A DNA stretch of 64,000 bases. Source: Idiomarina tyrosinivorans. Its GTDB lineage: Bacteria; Pseudomonadota; Gammaproteobacteria; Enterobacterales; Alteromonadaceae. The stretch lies in the NCBI RefSeq assembly GCF_003987475.1, contig NZ_PIQH01000001.1, positions 339,593 through 403,592 on the forward strand, given 5' to 3'. The notes beneath the pieces are model-generated. The model saw only the letters and a program-made list of their open reading frames with translations. It ran no database searches and was not told the origin of the DNA. Below are positions 9,490-18,991 of the stretch, piece by piece. Within the stretch, counting starts at the first letter, position 1. Each line of letters opens with the position of its first letter. The position numbers and the translations under genes were made by a program.

Positions 9490-10474
9490 TTTCTTTCCTT
9501 TCTATTTTAGTCGCCAAATGATGCGTGAGTTGTTCTGGAAGTGTTGCCCGAATCGGTAAATAAAACCAATTTTCGCCAGCAAATTTTTGGCATTTACCGG
9601 CATCTTTTTCGGTCATCACAATAATGTCATCACTGTTAAAGCGCGCAAAATCGCCCGCTTTATACGGGTAATGATCACGGAATACAAGCCGTTCTGAAAT
9701 CTCGTGTCCTTGCTGCTCTAATAACCGGAAAAATCGCTGTGGGTGGCCGATGCCAGCAACCGCTACCACGTTCAATGGCGATTCTGGCGGCGATTCTTGA
9801 TCGTCTATTACCCGTCGCCACGGCAAAGCTTCCAACTCCATCACATAGCGAGCGAACGGGTGTTGGGCATTATTAGCGATAACCCAAGGTGCATCGTGCA
9901 AACGCCAGGCCCCTTCACGCAATGGTCCACAGGGTAATAGCCAACCATTACCGACACCGCGATCGGCGTCCAACACAATAATCTCAACATCGCGTGCCAG
10001 GTGGTAATGTTGCAAGCCATCATCGCTGACGATGACATCAACCTCTGGGTGATGATGCAGCAGATGCTCCACAGCGTTGCTGCGTTTTTTATCAATCACC
10101 ACGGGGCAACCAGTGCGGCGCCGCAACAGCAGCGGCTCATCACCGGCTTGCTCGCTACTATCGTCTTGCGCGACCGAGAATGGTGTTTGCGCCTTGGCGC
10201 CATAGCCGCGACTAATAATGCCAGGGGTGAAGTCTTGCCGTTTCAGCTCTGCACATAGCGCCTCAACCATCGGGGTTTTGCCAGTTCCTCCCAATGTGAT
10301 ATTACCCACAACAATCACCGGCACGGGGGCCCGATAACGCGTCAATATGCCAAGCTGATAAGCGCTACGGCGTAAACTACTGATAAACCAAAACAGCAGG
10401 GTTAATGGTAACAGCGGCCACAACAATGGGTGCAACTGCTGCCGATACCAAAGCCGTTGGATAAATTGGCTCAT
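9476..10474 (-). CDS. lpxK: Tetraacyldisaccharide 4'-kinase
   Basis: LpxK phosphorylates the 4' position of the lipid A disaccharide, the sixth step of the Raetz pathway, at the inner face of the cytoplasmic membrane. The 332-residue protein has an N-terminal membrane-associated helix (residues about 13-35, rich in Leu and Trp) and a P-loop variant GNITLGGTGKTP (about 57-68). It also has the downstream motifs SRGYG and VSDDGLQHYHLARD expected of the family. It overlaps msbA by four bases, so flippase and kinase are co-expressed. Confidence 0.95.
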   Translation of the reverse strand: MSQFIQRLWYRQQLHPLLWPLLPLTLLFWFISSLRRSAYQLGILTRYRAPVPVIVVGNITLGGTGKTPMVEALCAELKRQDFTPGIISRGYGAKAQTPFSVAQDDSSEQAGDEPLLLRRRTGCPVVIDKKRSNAVEHLLHHHPEVDVIVSDDGLQHYHLARDVEIIVLDADRGVGNGWLLPCGPLREGAWRLHDAPWVIANNAQHPFARYVMELEALPWRRVIDDQESPPESPLNVVAVAGIGHPQRFFRLLEQQGHEISERLVFRDHYPYKAGDFARFNSDDIIVMTEKDAGKCQKFAGENWFYLPIRATLPEQLTHHLATKIERKENGNR

Positions 10475-12231
10475 GCACCGTTACCAAATTGCAGATTATG
10501 CAGCTGATAGTACATCCCTTGCTGCTTAAGTAACTGTTCATGGCTACCACGTTCTACAATCTGACCAGCATCCATCACCAGAATCTCATCGGCATTTTCA
10601 ATGGTCGACAAACGGTGAGCAATAACCAGTGATGTTCGGTTTTCTCGCAGCGCGCCGAGTGCCTCTTGAATATGGCGCTCCGACTCTGTGTCCAAGGCAG
10701 AAGTCGCCTCGTCTAGAATTAAAATCGGGGCATCTCGAAGCAGTGCTCGAGCAATCGCAATGCGCTGCCGTTGGCCGCCTGAGAGCATGACCCCATTTTC
10801 ACCGACCATGGTGTCTAAGCCCATGTTCATGTTATCGGTAAATTCGGTCACATAAGCTTGTTCAGCTGCACGCAAAATGTCGTCTTCGGTGACATCGCGC
10901 GACGCCCCATAGGCGATATTGTTGGCAATGGTATCGTTAAACAACGTGACGTGCTGAGAAACCAATGCAAATTGGCGTCGTAAACATTTCAGTTTATAAT
11001 CCTGAATATTGACACCATCCAAGGTAATGGCGCCCTCTTCAACATCATAGAATCGGGTTAGCAGATTGGAAATCGTCGATTTCCCACTTCCCGAACGGCC
11101 TACCAAGGCTAACGTTTTGCCATGCTCCAACGAAAATGAAACGTCGTTTAATGCGGGTTCTTCTGCGCTGCCATAACTGAACGTCACGCCATCAAAACAA
11201 ATGTCACCTGTCGCACGTTCAACCTGTTTACTGCCTTTATCGACCTCGACCGGCTGGTCAAGGATACTGAATACTGATTGTGCCGCGGCAATCCCGCGTT
11301 GGAAGTCGCTGTTTACGTTGGTCAGTTGTTTCAATGGCCGCAACAGCATAATCATTGAGGTTAACAAGGTAGTGAACGCCCCTGCCGATAACTCGCCGAG
11401 CATATCTGGAAAACTCGCAATAATGAGCACCATAGAAAGGCTTAGAGAGGCAATAAACTGAATCACCGAGGTGCTGATAACACGGGTGCTGACCAGCTTC
11501 ATATTCTGCTGGCGAGTGTTGTTGTTAATTTTTGCGAAGCGCCCAGATTCTCGTTTTTGGCCTTCGTGCATAACCACAACTTTGTGGCCATTGATCATTT
11601 GCTCAGCGGTCGTGGTAACGTTACCCATAGCTGTCTGAATACGACCAGAAACCGTGCGAAAACGTTTCGAAACCACGTTAACCACTTTCGCAATCAACGG
11701 TCCCACCACAAGAAACACCAACGATAATTGCCAGCTTTGGTAAAACATTAATCCCAAAAGCCCGACAACAAATGCCCCTTCTCGGATTAAAATAAGTAAA
11801 GCGCGACTGCTGGCTTCGGCGATTTGCTGGGTATCGTAGGTGATTTTTGAAATGAGATCCCCAGTAGAATGCTTGTCGTGGAAGCTCACTGGTAGCTTCA
11901 TCATGTGATCAAACAATTCCTGCCGCATTCGGGTGACAACCTTAAATCCTACCCAGTTTAGAAAATAGTTGGAAATAAAGTTGAATAAGCCGCGGATAAT
12001 GAAAAATACAGGTACGAAAATCGCACCATAAATCAAAATGGTAGAATCTTGTTCGGTTAAACCGTCATCGATCAAGGTTTCTATTTGAGAGAAAAAATAG
12101 GTATCTATTGCGGCATAGCCTAACATGCCGACAATGGCAGTGAAGAATGCGGCACGATAAGGTTTTATATACTGAATCAGGCGTTTAAACGCACTATTTT
12201 TTGCGGGTTGTGATTCCATGCAATCCATCAT
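10471..12231 (-). CDS. msbA: Lipid A export ABC transporter, ATP-binding/permease protein
   Basis: MsbA flips core-lipid A across the inner membrane. The 586-residue half transporter has a six-helix ABC exporter domain (about 1-330) and a nucleotide-binding domain. The latter shows Walker A GRSGSGKST (near residue 384), signature LSGGQRQRIAIARALL (near 480), Walker B ILILDEATSALD and switch His in VIAHRLST. Three ATG codons lie close together at the start (12231, 12228 and 12219) with no strong ribosome site, so the exact N-terminus is uncertain. It sits downstream of comEC on the same strand, as in many gammaproteobacteria. Confidence 0.95.
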   Translation of the reverse strand: MMDCMESQPAKNSAFKRLIQYIKPYRAAFFTAIVGMLGYAAIDTYFFSQIETLIDDGLTEQDSTILIYGAIFVPVFFIIRGLFNFISNYFLNWVGFKVVTRMRQELFDHMMKLPVSFHDKHSTGDLISKITYDTQQIAEASSRALLILIREGAFVVGLLGLMFYQSWQLSLVFLVVGPLIAKVVNVVSKRFRTVSGRIQTAMGNVTTTAEQMINGHKVVVMHEGQKRESGRFAKINNNTRQQNMKLVSTRVISTSVIQFIASLSLSMVLIIASFPDMLGELSAGAFTTLLTSMIMLLRPLKQLTNVNSDFQRGIAAAQSVFSILDQPVEVDKGSKQVERATGDICFDGVTFSYGSAEEPALNDVSFSLEHGKTLALVGRSGSGKSTISNLLTRFYDVEEGAITLDGVNIQDYKLKCLRRQFALVSQHVTLFNDTIANNIAYGASRDVTEDDILRAAEQAYVTEFTDNMNMGLDTMVGENGVMLSGGQRQRIAIARALLRDAPILILDEATSALDTESERHIQEALGALRENRTSLVIAHRLSTIENADEILVMDAGQIVERGSHEQLLKQQGMYYQLHNLQFGNGA

Positions 12232-12285
12232 TTGCTACGCAATATCCGTTATTCTAACCGCTTTCTTACCAGTGTGGCTAGCTGA

Positions 12286-14520
12286 TCACTCAAACCAATG
12301 CCGTTGGCTTGGTTCAGCGGGTGTGGTCAAACGCCAGTGCAAGCCGTCACTCCAAACCGTAATTTGACCGTACTTTCCACTATCCCACAGGGTGTGCCCA
12401 CGTTGTTCAACACGTTGCTCAATCACCGCGTTGGGAAAATGAAAACGCGAGTAACGGGCACTGCTGTTAAGTACTACTTGAGGTGCTACGGCATCCAGCC
12501 ACTGCTCGCTACTGGCGTTGCGGCTTCCGTGATGGCCAAGCACTAATAAATCCGAGCTAAGTTGGTCGCGCTGTTGACGCATTAGCCAATACTCGCCAAG
12601 AGCCTGCAAATCGCCAGGAATTAACATGGTGAAGTGACCGAAGCGTAGCTGCACAACGCAGGAACGATTATTCTCTTGCCAGCTATCTGGCAACGCGGTT
12701 ACTGGCCACAGTATCCTCCACTGCAACTGGTGCCAAACGCCTTGTTGCCCTTGTTGGCAAGGTGTCTCACTGGGTCTGCCGAGCCAGTGCAAATTAGGAT
12801 AGCGTTGAGCTAAATAACGGTAGCCACCGCTGTGGTCAGTGTCAGTATGGGAAATCATCGCCAATTCAGGCCACAAACCCCGCGCCACCAGCCACGGATC
12901 GATTTCGCTAGCCGCGATGCTATAGCCGCTTTCCGCAGCCCACCCAACATCGATTAATAACGCTGCGTTATTGCGCTCTATCACAATCGCCTGACCATGG
13001 CCCACCGCCAGCAAGTGCAGTTTCATAACATCGCTTTGGCCCCACTGATTAACTGCTAAATAACCGCTATATCCGACGCTCAACAACAGTCGCCAGCGCC
13101 AATGTAACGGCAAAAACCACAAACACCCGAGCGCTAACCAAACAATGTACCCTGAGGTTCTGCGATCAATCCATACCCACGACTCACTGGCCAAGTGCGC
13201 CAACCAGGGTTGTAACCACAGTAACGGTTGCTCAGCCAGCTGCCAAATAGCTGCGCTAGCACTCGGAAAAGCAAACGTGAGTAGCGTGCCGAATAGCGCC
13301 AAAGGTAAGGTAAAGCTGCTTAGCACGGGTAAAACCAGCAAATTGGTCAGTAACGCGATACTACTAACCCCACCGAATAAACTCAGTGTTAACGGCGCCA
13401 TGCCAATGGTAAGGGTTGCTTGTAGGTAGACTAATCGCGCGACTGAATGAAGTCGCGGCGCTCTCCAGTAGCTTAAAAATAGCACCGCGACGGCTATTAC
13501 CGAAAGCCAAAAGCCGCCGTCTAACGGCGCCAGCGGATCAATACATAGCATCAAACCCATGCTGCGTAGCAGTATCCGCCAACCGCTCGTTTTTAGGCCC
13601 AACCAACGGTGCATAAATAAGCAACTGAGCATGGTTAATGCGCGAATAGCGGAAATCGGAAAACCGGCAATTGCGGCATACCCAAACGCTATGGTTAAAG
13701 CCGCAGCTTCGCAATAGGTTCTTACTGGCAAACGCTCGGTAGCGGCGCCACACCAAGCGCTGAGTCGTAATAATACAACGTAGCCGAGGCGCAATACTAA
13801 CGCCGCAACTAATGCCAGATGCAAGCCCGAAATTGCCAGCGCGTGCGCTAACCCAAGCCGCTGCCATTGCCGTTTGAGGGTATAGGGAATGGCGTAGCGT
13901 TCACCGATTAGCAGTGCCATCAACAATCCGGGTTGCTGCAATTCACTACTCACCAGTGCGCGTTGCAAACGTTGTCTAACCGAGTTGCCTGCGCGCAACC
14001 GCTCGGCCTGTAGTATTTGTCCGAGGCTATAAATGCGTTGGCGAATAAGAGTGCGCTGCGGCGCCTGACTCGGACTGTTATAACGCCGGTTATCGGCGCC
14101 GATTTTTACCGTAAACCACCATCTATCACCAATTTCCGGCGGTTGTTGCGCCGCTTCTGCACGCCAATAAAACAGTGAGTCCCGACCTTGTAAGTCCTGC
14201 GCATGAATCCGCCAAACAGGCTCCGATGCACTACCGTATTGCTCGCTAATGTCGGTTATCGTATAGGCTCTGGCAAAACGAAAGGCATGTGCTAAAGCGA
14301 ATAAATTCGACGGTTGGGATAAACAAACGTTGCCATACCCCCACACAATACCGCACAATAAGCCCCCAACAAGCACACCTGAGCGCAGCGCTGGAATTCG
14401 CAGCATCAAAACCAGCAGCAATAAGCAGGCCAGTGCAATGCATCCAAAAGTGAGTAACGGCTGGTAAGAATAAAGTACCAGCAACATCGCGATAATAGCC
14501 GCAATGATTCCACGATCCAT
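12286..14520 (-). CDS. comEC: DNA internalization-related competence protein ComEC/Rec2
   Basis: ComEC forms the inner-membrane channel for single-stranded DNA during natural transformation. The 744-residue protein has N-terminal membrane segments and a DUF4131-like region (about 1-180). The Competence membrane domain follows (about 200-480, with HALAISGLHLAL). A C-terminal metallo-beta-lactamase-like domain (about 500-730) carries SHTDTDHSGG near residue 555 and LGHHGSRNAS. The key metal-binding motif is present, so the nuclease-like domain may be active. The gene lies upstream of msbA and is divergent from the DUF2062 gene. Competence itself would need pilus and ComEA genes that are not in this window. 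Confidence 0.92.
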   Translation of the reverse strand: MDRGIIAAIIAMLLVLYSYQPLLTFGCIALACLLLLVLMLRIPALRSGVLVGGLLCGIVWGYGNVCLSQPSNLFALAHAFRFARAYTITDISEQYGSASEPVWRIHAQDLQGRDSLFYWRAEAAQQPPEIGDRWWFTVKIGADNRRYNSPSQAPQRTLIRQRIYSLGQILQAERLRAGNSVRQRLQRALVSSELQQPGLLMALLIGERYAIPYTLKRQWQRLGLAHALAISGLHLALVAALVLRLGYVVLLRLSAWCGAATERLPVRTYCEAAALTIAFGYAAIAGFPISAIRALTMLSCLFMHRWLGLKTSGWRILLRSMGLMLCIDPLAPLDGGFWLSVIAVAVLFLSYWRAPRLHSVARLVYLQATLTIGMAPLTLSLFGGVSSIALLTNLLVLPVLSSFTLPLALFGTLLTFAFPSASAAIWQLAEQPLLWLQPWLAHLASESWVWIDRRTSGYIVWLALGCLWFLPLHWRWRLLLSVGYSGYLAVNQWGQSDVMKLHLLAVGHGQAIVIERNNAALLIDVGWAAESGYSIAASEIDPWLVARGLWPELAMISHTDTDHSGGYRYLAQRYPNLHWLGRPSETPCQQGQQGVWHQLQWRILWPVTALPDSWQENNRSCVVQLRFGHFTMLIPGDLQALGEYWLMRQQRDQLSSDLLVLGHHGSRNASSEQWLDAVAPQVVLNSSARYSRFHFPNAVIEQRVEQRGHTLWDSGKYGQITVWSDGLHWRLTTPAEPSQRHWFE

Positions 14521-14543
14521 GTGGCTTCCAAAGGTAGTAATGA

Positions 14544-15062
14544 ATGGCTAGAAAATTCATCAAACGGTTCATGCCCGATCACGAAAAGATTCGTCATCAC
14601 AAAGGCTTGAAGATATTTGGGACGTTATTACACGATGCCAACCTATGGCACCTGAATCGACGTTCTGCGTCTGGTGCGTTCGCTGTTGGCTTGTTTTACG
14701 CATTTGTGCCGGTGCCCTTTCAAATGTTACTGGCAGCAGCAACCGCTATTCCATTGCGGGTCAATTTGCCGTTAGCCGTTGGTCTGGTTTGGGTATCTAA
14801 CCCCATCACCATGCCGCCATTATTTTACCTGTGCTACTTGGTCGGTAGTGCGGTTTTACAACAACCCCCTTCACACTTTCAGTTCGAGCTGTCATGGGCG
14901 TGGTTAGGTGAAAGTATCAGCACGATTGGTCCAGCATTTTTACTTGGCTGCGCCATATTCGGTACGGTGTCTAGTTTAGTGGGGTATTTCGGCATTCGCT
15001 GGCTTTGGCGTTATTCCGTCGTGCGAGCGTGGCGAAAACGCCACAACTCAACACGCATTTAA
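14544..15062 (+). CDS. DUF2062 domain membrane protein
   Basis: The 172-residue protein belongs to the DUF2062 family of unknown function. A basic N-terminus (residues 1-35) precedes a conserved segment RRSASGAFAVGLFYAFVPVPFQM, the family hallmark, then WVSNPITMPPLF and two more hydrophobic stretches, giving about three or four membrane segments. It is divergent from comEC (23 bases apart) and ends five bases from the convergent lolE. A homologue beside comEC or the lol genes is common in related genera, but this does not reveal its job. Confidence 0.85.
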   Translation: MARKFIKRFMPDHEKIRHHKGLKIFGTLLHDANLWHLNRRSASGAFAVGLFYAFVPVPFQMLLAAATAIPLRVNLPLAVGLVWVSNPITMPPLFYLCYLVGSAVLQQPPSHFQFELSWAWLGESISTIGPAFLLGCAIFGTVSSLVGYFGIRWLWRYSVVRAWRKRHNSTRI

Positions 15063-15066
15063 CGCA

Positions 15067-16305
15067 CTAGCCTTTTTCATGCAATGCCTGAGCCGGTGCG
15101 ACTTTGGCTGCACGCTGCGCAGGGTAAATGGTGGCGAGCAAACTCATCAATAAAGCGACAACGGCGACCAATAGACTGTCTTGCCATTGCCAACGCGACG
15201 GGATTTCACTGACGAAATAGACATCGTCTGATAATACATGGAAGCCCCAAAGTTGTTCAGCCCACTGCAGCAGTACTGGTAATGATAGTGCCAGAATAGC
15301 ACCAGCAACGATGCCAATAGCCGTTCCCCAACAACCGTTTAACAATCCTTGCAGCATGAACACTCTGCGCACTTGGCGGTCTTTTAAGCCCATGGTTTTT
15401 AAAATCGCAATCGAGGCGCGTTTCTCTTGCACCGTCATCACGAGGGTTGAGACGATGTTGAAGCAGGCCACCGCCATCACCAAAATGAGCACCAGATAAA
15501 TCACACTACGCACCAACTGAATATCCCGATAGAGGTGCCCCTGTGTTTGCATCCAATGTTTTATGTAGACAAATTCTGGTAGCGTGTTTCCCACCCGACG
15601 CGCAATACTCGGCGCGGCGAAAACATCGGTCACTGCCAGTTGAATACGGCTCACTTGCTGCCCTAGGCCGGCCAACTGCTGTGCCGTTGCCAAACTCACA
15701 TAACCCTGTTGGTGATCTATTTGGCCGCCGAAGCGAAAGATTCCTGCAACGGTTAAGTGCTGCCGTTGTGGCGCTTTAAACGCCTGTTGACCTTGCTTTG
15801 CAACCATTAGCGTGAGGGTGTCGCCGGCTTGCAAATTCAGGCTCTCTGCTAATCCTGCACCAACAATGATGCTGTTCGGCAGTTGTTGGAAACGTTGCCA
15901 TGTATCAGCATCGACATAATCACTCAAGCCCATTACCGCGTTGGCGCGTTGTGGATCCAAGCCCTGAATCTGCATACCGTAAAACTGTTGCTGTTGCTGC
16001 GCCATTGCCGTCATTTCGATGCTTGGCATCGCCGCAGTCACTTGTGGATCCTGTTCAGCCACAGCAACCAAACTCTGCCAATCATCTAACTGGCCATCGA
16101 CCGCCTCAAAACTGACCTGCGGCACCAACCGCAGTAACCGATGCTGAAGCACATCGCCAAAGCCATTCATCATCGATAAGGCAGTGATAAGCACCGCGCA
16201 GCCAAGTGCAATACCGCCAATCGACGAGGACGAAATGAATGATAGATAACCGGAGCGCGTTCGGCTTTTGCGAAATCGCCGCGCTAAGCTGAACAATACA
16301 CTCAC
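15067..16305 (-). CDS. lolE: Lipoprotein-releasing ABC transporter permease, LolE-type
   Basis: LolCDE extracts mature lipoproteins from the inner membrane and hands them to LolA. This 412-residue subunit has one membrane helix near the N-terminus (about 22-48, GGIALGCAVLITALSMMNGF), a periplasmic MacB-like domain (about 50-265) and three C-terminal FtsX-type helices. The conserved segment ASIAILKTMGLKDRQVRRVFMLQG is present. It is the last gene of the three-gene cluster and overlaps lolD by four bases. The assignment as LolE rather than LolC rests on gene order and sequence resemblance. Confidence 0.85.
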   Translation of the reverse strand: MSVLFSLARRFRKSRTRSGYLSFISSSSIGGIALGCAVLITALSMMNGFGDVLQHRLLRLVPQVSFEAVDGQLDDWQSLVAVAEQDPQVTAAMPSIEMTAMAQQQQQFYGMQIQGLDPQRANAVMGLSDYVDADTWQRFQQLPNSIIVGAGLAESLNLQAGDTLTLMVAKQGQQAFKAPQRQHLTVAGIFRFGGQIDHQQGYVSLATAQQLAGLGQQVSRIQLAVTDVFAAPSIARRVGNTLPEFVYIKHWMQTQGHLYRDIQLVRSVIYLVLILVMAVACFNIVSTLVMTVQEKRASIAILKTMGLKDRQVRRVFMLQGLLNGCWGTAIGIVAGAILALSLPVLLQWAEQLWGFHVLSDDVYFVSEIPSRWQWQDSLLVAVVALLMSLLATIYPAQRAAKVAPAQALHEKG

Positions 16306-17000
16306 GCCATTTCTCCAGCGCGATCTTCGACTAACTGTCCATGCTGTAAACGAATCACACGCTGGAGTCGTTGCGCCAACGAATTATCGTGAGTCACAAC
16401 CACAAATGCTGTCCCCATCGCTTGGTTCATATCCAACATTAATTGATAAACGGTTGCCGCGGTATCATCATCGAGGTTACCCGTCGGTTCATCCGCTAAA
16501 ATAATTTCAGGACGATTAACAAATGCACGGGCAATAGCCACTCGCTGGCGCTCTCCGCCAGACAACTCTGAAGGACGGTGCTGTGCGCGATGCGGCAAAC
16601 CGACCTGCTCTAACAGTTCAATTGCTCGTTGTTCTGCTTGTTTGGGTGCGTCTCCAGCAATAAGCGCAGGCATCGCGACGTTTTCTAGCGCAGTAAACTC
16701 AGGTAATAAATGGTGGAATTGGTAAATAAACCCTAATTTTTTATTACGCCAATCAGCAAGAGTGTCGTTACTCCACTGTTCTATGGCGTCACCTTGGTAA
16801 CTCACATGACCAGCAGAAGCGCGGTCTAAACCACCCAGTAAGTGCAGTAGCGTACTTTTTCCTGAGCCCGAACTACCAACGATTGCCGTCATACTCTGCG
16901 CCGCAATCTCTAACGACACATCGCGCAATACCTGGACTTCACCAGAACCATCGCGGTAACGTTTGGCTAGCTTATCGCAAGCCAATAAAACTTTAGTCAT
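16302..17000 (-). CDS. lolD: Lipoprotein-releasing system ATP-binding protein
   Basis: LolD powers lipoprotein release by the LolCDE complex. The 232-residue ATPase shows Walker [18 protein letters not shown]-loop region [12 protein letters not shown], signature [15 protein letters not shown], Walker [12 protein letters not shown] and the switch His in VVVTHD. It is sandwiched between the two permease genes with overlaps of eight and four bases, so the three products are made together. Confidence 0.93.
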   Translation of the reverse strand: MTKVLLACDKLAKRYRDGSGEVQVLRDVSLEIAAQSMTAIVGSSGSGKSTLLHLLGGLDRASAGHVSYQGDAIEQWSNDTLADWRNKKLGFIYQFHHLLPEFTALENVAMPALIAGDAPKQAEQRAIELLEQVGLPHRAQHRPSELSGGERQRVAIARAFVNRPEIILADEPTGNLDDDTAATVYQLMLDMNQAMGTAFVVVTHDNSLAQRLQRVIRLQHGQLVEDRAGEMA

Positions 17001-18225
17001 AACGTAATGCCTCTGCTGGCTGAATGTGAGCCGCTCGACTGGCCGGATACCAAGTCGCTAGTAGGGTTAATAACAGTGCCGAGACAACAATAACGGCCAC
17101 TTGCTGGGGTTGAATAATAATCGGTAATCCTTGCTCGGTACCGGGCAATAGATGAATCCCCAGCAATTGCATCAGGTCATTTAAATACAGACTCAACAAC
17201 ACCCCTAAAATTAATCCTAACAAGGTGCCGACGACACCATTAATGGTGCCGAGCAACAGGAACATCCGTTGGATCCTGCGCTGATTCATGCCCATGGTCT
17301 GCAGCACTGCGATATCGTGGCGCTTATCGCCGACGACCATCATCATCGCAGAAATACTGTTGAAAGCCGCTACTGCAATGATCAGCCCAAGCATTAACCA
17401 CATCATCCGCTTTTCCATGCCAACGGCTGCAAAAAGTTCACCATATTCGCTCCGCCAATCACTGACCTTAAGCGTGGTGTGCGGTGCCAACTGTTTGGCC
17501 AGTTGTGGCGCATCGAAGGCGTCGTTAAGGAACCATTGCACGCCAGAGACATGGCCTGCCGGAAGCCGCAGTAAACGTGCTGCATCGGTAATGTTGGTCA
17601 GAACTAAGTGTTCATCGACTTGCGAACCTAACGCAAAAATTCCCGCAACGGTGAATTGGCGCTGTGCTGGCATCAAACCAAATGGGGTATAGATTCCGCC
17701 AGCGGCAGCAATCAAGCGAATTTTTTGCCCCACCTGAACCCCTAACTGCATCGCTAATGCTTGGCCAATAATTAACTGGTATTCACCGGCTTCGAGGCTT
17801 TCCCATTGGCCGCGAATTAAGCTGTCAGTTAACGCAGGGCCTGCGCCACCGTGCCTTTGATCAATGCCCTGAATCATCACCGCTTGCAGTTTGCCTTGGT
17901 GTTGAATCACACCTTGGCTGCGCACGTAAGGCAGCGGTTGTGCCAGTGCTCTAAGCGGTGGCAACGTCGCAACCTGCTGTTGCCAGTCAGCCAGGCCTTG
18001 CTGGGGATCGGGATTAGATACACTCAAATGCGGAACGGCACCGAGAATACGCGACTTTAACTGCCCCTCAAAACCGTTCATTACGGAAATTACCACAATT
18101 AATGCCATCACCCCCAAAGCAATGCCGAACAACGAAAAACGTTGAATAAAGGTGGTGAATGTCGCACCGTGTTTGGAGCGGCTACTGCGCGCGGCAATAA
18201 ATAGCGTTGCAGGTCTGAACATCAT
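16993..18225 (-). CDS. lolC: Lipoprotein-releasing ABC transporter permease, LolC-type
   Basis: This is the first gene of the lol cluster. I chose the ATG at 18225 (410 residues; the next codon is also ATG) because LolC proteins start with MFRPATLFIAAR just before the first helix. A longer frame to 18315 would start with TTG in the promoter of the divergent gene. The layout is helix, MacB-like periplasmic domain, three helices, with GIALGVMALIVVISVMNGFEG near the N-terminus and DIAVLQTMGMNQRRIQRMF before TM3. No strong ribosome site is visible. The gene is divergent from the PilZ-like gene. Confidence 0.88.
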   Translation of the reverse strand: MMFRPATLFIAARSSRSKHGATFTTFIQRFSLFGIALGVMALIVVISVMNGFEGQLKSRILGAVPHLSVSNPDPQQGLADWQQQVATLPPLRALAQPLPYVRSQGVIQHQGKLQAVMIQGIDQRHGGAGPALTDSLIRGQWESLEAGEYQLIIGQALAMQLGVQVGQKIRLIAAAGGIYTPFGLMPAQRQFTVAGIFALGSQVDEHLVLTNITDAARLLRLPAGHVSGVQWFLNDAFDAPQLAKQLAPHTTLKVSDWRSEYGELFAAVGMEKRMMWLMLGLIIAVAAFNSISAMMMVVGDKRHDIAVLQTMGMNQRRIQRMFLLLGTINGVVGTLLGLILGVLLSLYLNDLMQLLGIHLLPGTEQGLPIIIQPQQVAVIVVSALLLTLLATWYPASRAAHIQPAEALRYD

Positions 18226-18314
18226 AATTAGGTTTATTACCGGCACTGGTTGCGAAATATTAAAGAGCAAGGATAATGAGTTGAGCAACGGCTGACAACA
18301 ATAAGGACAAAACA

Positions 18315-18920
18315 ATGACCGACTCTGCGGCTATCGACACCTCAGCTATTGGTGAATACTTCACTATCGCCCAGCCTTTTCCGGTTAACCTGATTACCGT
18401 TGCTAATGATGCGCTGCCGAGCGAAGAAGCATTTGCCGAGGAAATTCCGGAACTGTTTGTGATGACGTCGCAGTTAGCGCAGGCCGAAGCCAATAGCGCG
18501 CCGAGCCATTTTGACGACCCCAAACTGCGCCAGGTACTAGCGTTAATTAACACCCAAAACCAGCGCCTGAACATCATGCTCGGCTACTTACTTCGCCATG
18601 AAGATGATGCCAGCCAGCGCTTTGATGGCGTTGCCTATAGCGGCGGTGGCTTTCGCATCCTCAGTAAGCAGTCGTTTAAGCTGGGGCAAATTTGCCGCGG
18701 TAAACTGTTTTTCCGAGCCGAGCAATTGGCGATATATTGCTACGCCGAAGTAATTGCCGCTGAGCCAGCGGACGCAGGCCAACAGCAACTAACCTTCGCG
18801 TTTCGGCGCTTGCGTGAAGAAGACTTAGAGTTATTGGTGCGGGCCACACTGCATGAGCAATCTCGGCAGCTAAAACAGCGCGCAGAACAACGCCGCCACG
18901 ATCAAGAAAACCCAGAGTAA
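18315..18920 (+). CDS. Probable PilZ-domain protein, divergent type
   Basis: The 201-residue cytosolic protein begins at an ATG with AAGGAC upstream. The segment GVAYSGGGFRIL (about residues 96-107) and the following strands resemble the second c-di-GMP motif and barrel of PilZ proteins. The Asp/Asn of the usual D/NxSxxG motif is not obvious, and a clear RxxxR motif is not seen. It may therefore be a degenerate PilZ that does not bind c-di-GMP. The last 35 residues are charged and rich in Gln and Arg. It lies between lolC (divergent) and mfd (same strand, 71 bases), a setting I recall from related genera. Confidence 0.55.
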   Translation: MTDSAAIDTSAIGEYFTIAQPFPVNLITVANDALPSEEAFAEEIPELFVMTSQLAQAEANSAPSHFDDPKLRQVLALINTQNQRLNIMLGYLLRHEDDASQRFDGVAYSGGGFRILSKQSFKLGQICRGKLFFRAEQLAIYCYAEVIAAEPADAGQQQLTFAFRRLREEDLELLVRATLHEQSRQLKQRAEQRRHDQENPE

Positions 18921-18991
18921 CCGCCCTTTTCGCGAAAAATTCGTTATAATGCCCGCCTCCGTTTTTAGCAGTGACATAGGTGTAGGCAGGC

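Noticed and set aside
18226..18315. N-terminal extension of LolC starting with TTG
   Set aside because: It would overlap the divergent gene's start region, and the family starts at MFRPAT.
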